Shown: one piece after another, positions 21,646-30,400 of the stretch | Position numbering within the stretch: the stretch's first letter is position 1 | Layout: the number at the start of each line of letters is the position of its first letter | Origin: a virus | Direction: 5' to 3' (one strand) | Virus record (IMG/VR): IMGVR_UViG_3300043775_000010 | Location: 1 to 31,374 of that record | DNA: 31,374 nt | Notes under the pieces: model-generated | What the model saw: the letters and a program-made list of their open reading frames with translations, nothing else | What the model was told of the DNA's origin: nothing | Database searches by the model: none | Translations under genes and position numbers: made by a program

Positions 21646-22796
21646 ACATCGTTAAAAGTTTATTTAATTGGTTGACTGGCGAACAGTTCATCATGTACAT
21701 GGGTGGTGGCGGTTCCGGTGGCGGTGCGCCAAATACTACGTACTCTCAAACCTCAAACATCCCTGAGTATGCACAGCCGTATGTTGAGCAGATGCTTGGC
21801 GCTGCACAAGGTGAGATTTTTGATAGAGATGCTGCGGGTAACCCAACAAACATCAAGCCATACAAACCGTTTAGCAACGACCCCAACGCCTATTTTGCAG
21901 GGTTCTCTCCCATGCAGCGGCAAGCGCAGCAACAAGCGCAAAATATGCAAGTCACTCCTGAAACAGGTCTGGCTTCTGGCATAGCTGGCGCTGCTGGTAT
22001 GGGTGCCTTGGGTACTCAGTACAACCCGATGATGGCGCGGTCTCAGCAGTTTGGCCAACAGCAAGCTGACCAGTACATGAACCCCTACATGCAAAGTGTA
22101 GTGAATATTCAGCAACAAGCTGCCCAACGCCAAGCCGATATTGCCCGTACAGGACGTAATGCACAAGCTACCCAAGCAGGTGCTTTTGGTGGCGCTCGAC
22201 AATTTATTACCGATGCCGAAGCCAATCGTGCGCTGGCCGACCAGCAAAACGCCATCCAAGCGCAAGGGTTGAATACTGCATTCAGCCAAGCCCAGCAACA
22301 GTTCAATGCCGATCAAGCCGCACGGATGCAAGCACAGCAAGCCAATATTGGCCAACAGCAGTTTGGCGCTAACCTTGGTATGCAAGGACTTCAAACAGGT
22401 CTACAGGCAGCAGGTCAATTGGGTCAGCTTGGTCAGAACGTGTACGGCCAGCAAATGGGTATTAACCAGTTGCAGAACCAATATGGCGCACAGCAACAAG
22501 CGTTGGAGCAGTCAAAGATAAACCAGCAGATTCAAGACTACGCAACCGCACAGCAGTACCCCATGTTGCAGTTGGCCAACATGAACGCGTTGACACGCGG
22601 ACTACCAATGCAAGCTGCCACCACACAGGTGTATCAAGCCGCGCCAAGCATGGCTTCTCAACTTGCCGGTTTGGGTACCGCAGCCTACGGACTTTCTCAG
22701 TTGGGCGGTACAGCAGCAAAAGCCAAGGGTGGTCAGATCAAAGAAAAGAAACGCCCAGCCGGCTTGGCTGAGTTGGCGCTTTCAAAAATGGCGTAA
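21642..22796 (+). CDS. Gln-rich internal virion / ejection-type protein
   Basis: The protein is 384 residues, very rich in Gln, Ala and Gly. After an N-terminal segment with GGGGSGGGAP, it has PEYAQPYVEQMLGAAQGEI and YKPFSNDPNAYFAGFSPMQ, then a long helix-prone Gln/Ala region (residues about 85-310). The C-terminus carries GGTAAKAKGGQIKEKKRPA. The start at 21642 overlaps the previous stop (ATGA); an internal ATG at 21693 would give MYMGGGGSGG. The layout resembles internal virion proteins that form a transperiplasmic conduit, but no specific family is certain. It is part of a three-gene set of low-complexity proteins before the polyvalent protein. Confidence 0.66.
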   Translation: MNIVKSLFNWLTGEQFIMYMGGGGSGGGAPNTTYSQTSNIPEYAQPYVEQMLGAAQGEIFDRDAAGNPTNIKPYKPFSNDPNAYFAGFSPMQRQAQQQAQNMQVTPETGLASGIAGAAGMGALGTQYNPMMARSQQFGQQQADQYMNPYMQSVVNIQQQAAQRQADIARTGRNAQATQAGAFGGARQFITDAEANRALADQQNAIQAQGLNTAFSQAQQQFNADQAARMQAQQANIGQQQFGANLGMQGLQTGLQAAGQLGQLGQNVYGQQMGINQLQNQYGAQQQALEQSKINQQIQDYATAQQYPMLQLANMNALTRGLPMQAATTQVYQAAPSMASQLAGLGTAAYGLSQLGGTAAKAKGGQIKEKKRPAGLAELALSKMA

Positions 22797-22805
22797 GGAA
22801 AACTC

Positions 22806-24467
22806 ATGCTTAATGTAAAGACCCTCACCGATACCATGTCCCGCATGGAGTTGCCACAGTTGCAGCAATATGCGGCACTGCACAAGAATGACCCTTACAT
22901 CGTGACGCTGGCGCTGTCTATTGCCAACCAGAAGAAACAGATGAAGGCTGGACAAGAGGGGCGAGCAGGAATGCAGCCTCAACCCAAAGTAGTTGACCAA
23001 GATATTGCACAGATAAATCCTATGCAACAAATGGCTCCAGCTCAGCAGATGATGCCTGAAGATCAAGGGATTGGCACGCTCCCCGCTCGGAACATGCAAG
23101 GCATGGCCGGCGGAGGTATTGTTGCGTTTGATGAGGGTGGTGAAGTTCCTGGTTATTACGAAGGCGCACTTGTAGGCCAAGGCTTTAGGCGCGATCAGAT
23201 GCTGCCACCACCAACGTCAAACAGAAGCGCCTTGATTGCAGGCACGATGTCTAATATAGCCGCACAATCAAACCAAGATGAATTAAAAAGAATTGAAGCG
23301 CAACTTCAAACTATGCCGCCAAGTCCGCAGCGGGATTATTTGGAAAATAGAAAACAACTTTTGTTGAGCAGCCCAGCAGCGCCCACTGCTCCTGTTGCTG
23401 CACCTGTTTTAAACGATCATGCTGCACAAGTAGCCGCTGCAAAAGCAATGCCTGCGCTACCCGCTGTCGTTGCCAAGCCGCCTGCTGCTGCTAAACCACC
23501 TGCTGCTGTCGCACAAAATCAAGCTGTCGCACAAGATAAAGCTTCCGGCATTTCAGCACTTGCCACCAAACCTGAAGACTTGCAGCGTATCTACGGCAAC
23601 ATGATGCCGGCTGCGCCAGATCCTTTTGAAGGCAGGATTCGTGCTGTCGGCGAAATGGAACAGGCCAATGCTGCGCAAGATTTGGCACGGCGTAGACAAG
23701 ATATTGCCGATCTTGGGGAGGCTTATACAGAGCGCGAAGCAAAGCTTAAGGGTCGTCAAGGTCGAATAGAAAAGCAAGAAGCACAACTTCCTTATGGGGC
23801 GCTTGTAGAGGCCGGCTTGGCCATGATGTCAGGAACTTCCCCTCACGCTTTTGTAAATATTGGAGCCGGCGGAGCTGCGGGATTAAAGTCATATCAGCAA
23901 GGCGTTGAAAAGATATCTGATGCCAAAGATAAATTGGATGATGCGTTTGGCCGAATTGAAGAAGCCCGTCGCGGCGAGAAGGTTCTCAATGCCAAAGAAT
24001 TGCGAGAGCTTGAAGCTAATGTCAGAAAGACCGTTATTCAATCAGAAAAAGATGTGTTGGCTGGTGCGCAGCAGGCTTATGGCTTGGCAAACACACAAGC
24101 CGGAAAAATGTTTGATGCTTATGTGACCAATAAGCGTTCTGAGTTTGAGCAAACTGAGGCAACCAAGCGATCTATTTACGAGCAAGATAAAGCTAGTGAG
24201 CGCACAAGGATGACAGCCAATGCGCCCACTGGATTGGAGCGCATATTAGCTGACCCCGTTAAGTTCAAGAGGTACATGGAATCTCAAACGGGCGGCGCTA
24301 ACGTTCGTGCCGAATCGATGCTCAGAAAAGAATATTTTGAAAATCCTATGCTGAAAAAAGATTATCCTACGATTGAAGATTATTTGGCGGCCAACGGAGT
24401 AAGTGGGCAGACAGGCGTAGACCCCAGATACAAAGTTCTTGGACCGCAAGTTGCACCTAAACCCTAA
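22806..24467 (+). CDS. Internal virion / ejection-type protein with AGGGIVAFDEGGEV motif
   Basis: The protein is 553 residues; the ATG follows AAGGA at 22795-22799. It begins with helical segments (MSRMELPQLQQYAALHKND, VTLALSIANQKKQM), then GIGTLPARNMQGMAGGGIVA and the FDEGGEVP hairpin near residue 100-115, a combination I recognise from many environmental phages. A Pro/Ala-rich linker (residues about 195-250) leads to a long coiled-coil region (residues about 275-460). Between these is a hydrophobic patch (PYGALVEAGLAMMSGTSPH). It may be a DNA-ejection protein crossing the envelope; this is inferred from context and architecture. Confidence 0.7.
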   Translation: MLNVKTLTDTMSRMELPQLQQYAALHKNDPYIVTLALSIANQKKQMKAGQEGRAGMQPQPKVVDQDIAQINPMQQMAPAQQMMPEDQGIGTLPARNMQGMAGGGIVAFDEGGEVPGYYEGALVGQGFRRDQMLPPPTSNRSALIAGTMSNIAAQSNQDELKRIEAQLQTMPPSPQRDYLENRKQLLLSSPAAPTAPVAAPVLNDHAAQVAAAKAMPALPAVVAKPPAAAKPPAAVAQNQAVAQDKASGISALATKPEDLQRIYGNMMPAAPDPFEGRIRAVGEMEQANAAQDLARRRQDIADLGEAYTEREAKLKGRQGRIEKQEAQLPYGALVEAGLAMMSGTSPHAFVNIGAGGAAGLKSYQQGVEKISDAKDKLDDAFGRIEEARRGEKVLNAKELRELEANVRKTVIQSEKDVLAGAQQAYGLANTQAGKMFDAYVTNKRSEFEQTEATKRSIYEQDKASERTRMTANAPTGLERILADPVKFKRYMESQTGGANVRAESMLRKEYFENPMLKKDYPTIEDYLAANGVSGQTGVDPRYKVLGPQVAPKP

Positions 24468-24483
24468 TAATTAGGAATTGTCG

Positions 24484-27400
24484 ATGCGAATTTACAGCGT
24501 ACAAGGCCCGGACGGACGGATCTATGATGTTGAGGGGCCGGATGACGCTTCGGAAGGCGCACTCATTGCATCTGTTAAGCGTCACGTTGCCGCGCAAGCA
24601 GCAGCACCAAAACCAGAAAGCGGTTTTATAGCTGCGTCCAAAGCTGGACTAGCTTCACTGAAATCTGACATTGCCGCCCTTGCGGGTAGGACGGGCTTGA
24701 TGGATGAGGCTGCGGCCAATAAGTACATCCAAGAACAAGAAGCCTACCGACAAAAGACATTCAAGCCAACGGAGACTTTTGGTGAAGCTCCTGTAACCAA
24801 GGCTCTTGAATTGTTCGGTGGATCGCTTCCATACATGGCCGCGCCCGTGGCTGCTGGTGTTGGTGCCTTGGCCGCACCCAGTGCAGCGATTGTTGCTCCT
24901 ATAGCTGCCGGCCTGACATCTGCCGCTCAGTTCACAGGCTCAAACCTATCTCGCCAAATGGCAGAGGGCAAGACTCTTGGACAAACAGAGTTGGGTTCTG
25001 CGGCTGCCGCAGCAATCCCACAGGCCGCATTGGATGTGTTTGCATTCAGGCTGCTGCCAGGTATTCGTGGCATCTTCGCCGCCGCCGGCAAAGAGGTTCC
25101 CGAGAAGTTACTGTTAGACGCTACAAAGCAGTCTGTTGGCAAGATCACGGCTGATTACACATTGGCCACCGGCAAAGCTGCTGGCATGGAAGGTTTGACC
25201 GAGGCAGGTCAACAGGTTCTGGAAAGGTTGCAAGCTGGTCTTGCTATCAATGATGAGAAAGCGCGAGACGAATACTTTGACAGTTTTGTTGGCGGAGCTG
25301 TACTGGGCGGAGCCTTGGCTCCTGCTGGTAGATATGTTGAGAGATCCCGCGAACAAGGCAAAGAGCAAGCAGCTCAAAGGGCTGAGAGCAAACGTTTGGC
25401 CGATGAGGCGAGAGCCATTCAAGCAGCGGAAGATGCCAAGGCACAAGAGTTATTGGCTGCTGGCCAAAGACGCGAAGCCGCCATGGAGCGTGCCCGCAAT
25501 ATGCCTGGGTTCACAGGCGTCACAGATCCAAATGCTGAACTTCTAAGCGCCGCCCGCGATCAGCGTGAGGCTGAAGCTGCCGCATTGGAGCAGGCAAGAC
25601 TTGAAAAGATTCAGGAAGTTGAGGCGACTCAGTTCCATGCAGACCCTCTTGAGAACCAGCGTCGCAAGACTGCTGAGTTGGCCAAGCTGGGTGAGATGCC
25701 TGAAGTTCAAGAGCCCGCGCCGCCTATTGAGATCATCACCCCTGAGCAGCAAGCTCAGATGAAAGCTGCTGAGATCCAAGGTCGCATGGCCGAAGCGCCT
25801 GGATTCACGGGTGGTCCTGGTGGCATCAATGAGTTAATGATGAGAAATGTCCGCGAGAGTCAAGCGGATCAGGAGCGCCAGCAGAAAGTTGATTTGCAGG
25901 CCAAGGTCGACGAGATTCGCAATACCGAATACAGCTCAGACCCAATTCAAAATGTAATGCTTCAGCAGAAGGAATTTGAGAAGCTGGGCTTCATGCCGTA
26001 TGTGCCTATTGAAACGCAGCTTGGCATGACGCCAGAGGGCAAAGAGCCTGCTGCCCCTAAAGCTGCCGCCGCGCCCAAGGGTGTATCCAAGGCCCAACTG
26101 CCAATCAAGGAAGAGCCTGTTTCGGAAGAGGTTGTCAAGCCAACCGAAACTGAGCCAATGGATGAACGCCAAAGGATTTTGGCTGAGCGCGCTGACGCGG
26201 TTGCAAAGATGACCATGATGCGCGAGGAGAACAAAGGCAATGTGCCGTCACTCCGCTCTAAGGCAGGCAAAGAATACGCCACCCTACAGGAGCGCGCCAA
26301 AGAGCTGTCAATTAGATTGATGAGCAAAGAGCCTCCTGAGTTTCAGGAAGCTACGCCTACCGAAGGCAAGCCCATGCCTGTCTCAAAAGAGTTTGAGGCA
26401 GAAACTGCGCAAATGCTCAAAGAGTCAAAGGGCATCACTGCGGCAATGAACAAAGAGAAGCGCGGTAGCTGGAGCTTGTGGCAGGCGTTGCGCGGCACCT
26501 TAGATCCATCTGAGGTAAACGACATCAGTCCCGACAAAGAGTACAGACTGTTGCGCGCCAAGGCTGGAAGACGCGGAGCTATTTTGGATGACGTCGTGGC
26601 GGATGGAAAGCTTGATGAATTCCTGCCGTACAACAACCGACATGACAATCCTGGGTTTGACCTGAAGGATGCGGTCGAGCACGTCAAAGAAAAGCTACGC
26701 CGCAAAGATTACCTCACCGAAGAAACCAATCAGGCGCTGAGAGAACTTGGTTACGCCAAGGATGAAATTGAAAAGCAGATTGATCTGCATCTAGGATTAA
26801 AGGACATCAACTATGAACTCCAAATTGCCTCCGATGAGCAAAGAGAAATTGATCTCGCTGCTGAGAAAGCTCCCGCCAAAGGCGAGGAAAGAGCTGCTGC
26901 TCCAAGCGAAAGAGCGAAAGCTGAACCAGCAGAGCGCGAAGTAAAGCCTGAGAAACTTTCTGATTTTTTAGATCAAGAAGGATTTGAAAGACTGCATGTT
27001 CCGCGAGTAAAAGAGCAGCCAAATCCAAGGGTGTATGTAGATAAGGGTGGTCAATGGCACCCAACATGGGAAAAGGATGGTGTTCGCATAGCTCTTGGTC
27101 AAGGCAGGGTGATCTACGCGGAGCCAGGAAAGCGCGATGTTGGCGTCTTCCAAGGCGAGCCTGAAGACATCGTTATTGAGTCATTGATGGTTGATCCGGA
27201 GGCAAGGAAGCAAGGCAAAGCTGCTGCCGCTTTAAAAACCTTAATGGATATTGCGGACAAGAAGGGTCAAACTTTATATGTTGAGCCAACCCCATTAGAG
27301 GCTGGCGCTATGGATCTTGCCCAACTTGTAAGCTTTTACAAAAAGGCAGGTTTTGAGCAGCAAGAGGCTGGGTATGACAAGGTGCTGGTGCGCAAGCCGG

Positions 27401-30400
27401 TAACAGAAGAGTTCAAGCTAAAGACTGAAACTGCCGACGAGGTTAGAGCCAAGCAGGCAGAAGCTGAGAAACGTGCCGCAGCAGAAGAGAAAGCTTTCAA
27501 AGAGGAAGAGGCTAAGGCCAAGGCTGATGCCGAAGTTGGTGAGTTCACTCTGACCGGAAGCAATCGACCTGCTGATGTGGCTGCCTCTCAAGGTCAGAAG
27601 GATATCTTTGCCGCTCCTGAAGAGAAGAAGCCCGAGCCAAAAGCAGAGCCGCAAGAAGATAGAACATATTTGTTCGTTCCATTTAAAGATAAAGATTTTG
27701 TAAAAGCTCGCGGGGCAAAGTGGGATGCGGATAAAAAGCTTTGGTATGCAACGCCTATTGAAACTGGCACGGCCAAAGGCGAAATTAACCTTGCCTTAAA
27801 GAGATTTATACCTTCAAAAGACTCTACCACCCGCGACAAAGCAATGGTAGAAGCTGCGGCTTTGAATGAGACAAAGGCGACTGGTAAAGAACACAAGGCC
27901 GTAAAAATTCCCGAGAGTGACGGCTATGCGGTAGCAAATGAAAAGGGCGAATTTCTCAATAAAGCAATCTATCGCGAGCAAGAAAGATTTGGAAAGAAAC
28001 CAGAAGAGCCTAAAGCAGAGAAAGAGCTGCCCCCAGTCCTGCCCATCCCCGATGACTACAAGCCCATCAGGGGCCGTCACCCACAGGTGGTAATGGCTGC
28101 GCGTGAGCTTGCCGCTGGCCGAATCAACAAAGCCCAGTACGACAAGTACGTTGACGCATACAAGCCAATTGGCAAGGTGCCAAACCCTGAGCCGCCTCTT
28201 ACTACCGATGCAATGGCCAAGGTTTTGAATAAGGCGCAAAAGGAAAAGATTAACCCTGTGATACCTGCCGGCACCAAGGTTGGTTTGCGCATGGATATCA
28301 ACGCACTAAATCGAGGTGATGCGCTTGGTATAAATGGTAGCGTTGTGGCCATCCATCCAGAGAACGATCCCAGCTCTCCAATCGGCTATGCAAGCGCGGC
28401 TCATATAACTGATGTCCAGTTTGTTATCCGATCTGAAAAGGCGGCAATGAAGATTGCTATGGGCAAGGATACAAAGAAGCCGCAGCAAACCGCTGAAGGC
28501 ATATGGAAGCCCGCGTCCCCTGGCAAGGTCTATGCTGACGTACTGAAGCACCTGAATGATCCAGCTTGGACTCAAGTTAGCCTTGATCCATTGCGTCATT
28601 CATACTTCTATGACCGCGAAACAAGGAAGCCTGTACTGTCTGCTGATGAAGTGTTTCAGATTGGCCGTTTCTTGTTGGCCAAGAACGTCAAGTTTGGCGA
28701 ACGCGAAGATTTCATGTACATGAAAGACATGGTTGAGCGTAATGCTACGCCTGCGCAAATTAAAGAAAAGGACGACTCAGTCAAACAATTTGGCGGAGAT
28801 GTCATTTACCAAGATGGAGACATCGGGGTATACAGAAACTTTAACTTGAACTATGAGCCAATTTATCGAGCGTTCAAAAAGGACAATCGCATACTGGTGA
28901 ATATTGAAGACTACACCGGCAAGATCTTTTCCGAAAAAGAAAAGACTCAAATCAAAGACGCCATTGACAAATGGAAAGCTGAAGACGCGGCAAGATACAA
29001 AAACGATCCGTTCGTTAAGTTTGACCAAGACGGCGTAGCGTTCTCACAAAGCATTTCTCCTGAGATAGCTGGCATTTTTGCCGGCTGGAAGAAGATGCTC
29101 AAGTTGGACAACAATATCTATCTCACCACCGTAGAGGATACTGCTGCCAACCGCTTGATGTTTACCGGCGAGCAAGCAACCATTGGCGCAGGCTCATTGC
29201 ACGAGGCAGGTGGCTATGCTCAGCGCCTGAAGAATGGGGATTACGTTATTGCGTTTAAGCCCAAGCAAAGCAAGGCCAGACTGCTTGAGGTGTTGGCTCA
29301 TGAGCTTGGACACATCCACGAGAAAGAGGTGTTCAACGATGCAAGCAAATCAACCAAGGACGCCATCAAAGTTGCTTATAGTGATTGGCTGAAGAAAACC
29401 AAAGGCATGTCTGCTTCGGAGTACGTGCAAGAATTGCGTGCGCGCGCCACTGGTAAAACAACTGTTGCGCCAGACATGCCAATTGAAAATGTTTCTAATT
29501 ACCAACAATATTGGTCATCGTTTGCTGAGTGGTACGCAGACCAAGTATCCAAGTGGGCAACTACCCAACAAAAGCCGCTGACCGTTGTCGAGAAGTTTTT
29601 TGCCAAGCTGGGCGCTGCCATGAAGGCGTTCTATGCCAAGCTGCGCGGCTCCAAGTACTTGCCCAACGAAACGCTCAAGAAATACCTTGATCGCGTTACC
29701 GATGCTGCGATTGACGCAACCCCAGACACAAGCATGCAAATGCCACTGGTATCAGACCAGATGGAATTGAACTTCATGAAGGAAACGATTAAGGCCAAAG
29801 CGCAAGAGGTGCTGCAAACGCGTGCGCCCATGAACGTCAAGGCATTTGAAGGCTTGGATGAAGATGTCGTGGCCGATGTCAACAAGAACTTCTTTGCGCC
29901 CAACCTGACGATCATTGATCGCATGGAGCAAAACAAAGGCCGAGCGTTTGAGTGGCTTGCCCAAAAGACTGTGGATGAATTCCGCTCAGCCAAGACCTAC
30001 TCACCTATGGGGCACATGCAGGCCACGCTGTCCAAAGATACCGGCGGAGCGTTGGAGAACCTGCTTTATCACGGCCATGTGACCATGAACCAAGGCGCTC
30101 TTGATGTCATTGCTGACGAGAACAAGAAGGGCTTCATTGATTCGGTCAAGCCTTTGGGGCAGGAGCTGGATCGCTGGCAAGTTTGGATGGCACTGAGCCG
30201 CGAAGCAAATCTGCCTGACGAGAAGCGCTCTTCAAGACTGGATGACTTGGTTGCCAAGAAGAATGACTTCGTCAAGGGAACTATCAATGGTCGGCCACGC
30301 GCAGAGGTCTATGAGCAAGCCCGTAGAGACGTAATGGCGCTGAACAGGTCGGTGCTGAATGTGGCGCTGATGAATGGCCTGATTGATCGTCAAGCCTATC

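Noticed and set aside
21753-22394. Minus-strand open frame of 213 codons
   Set aside because: It is the complement of a Gln/Ala-rich coding region (CAA/CAG/GCA codons rarely give antisense stops in that frame). No ribosome site or family resemblance was seen.
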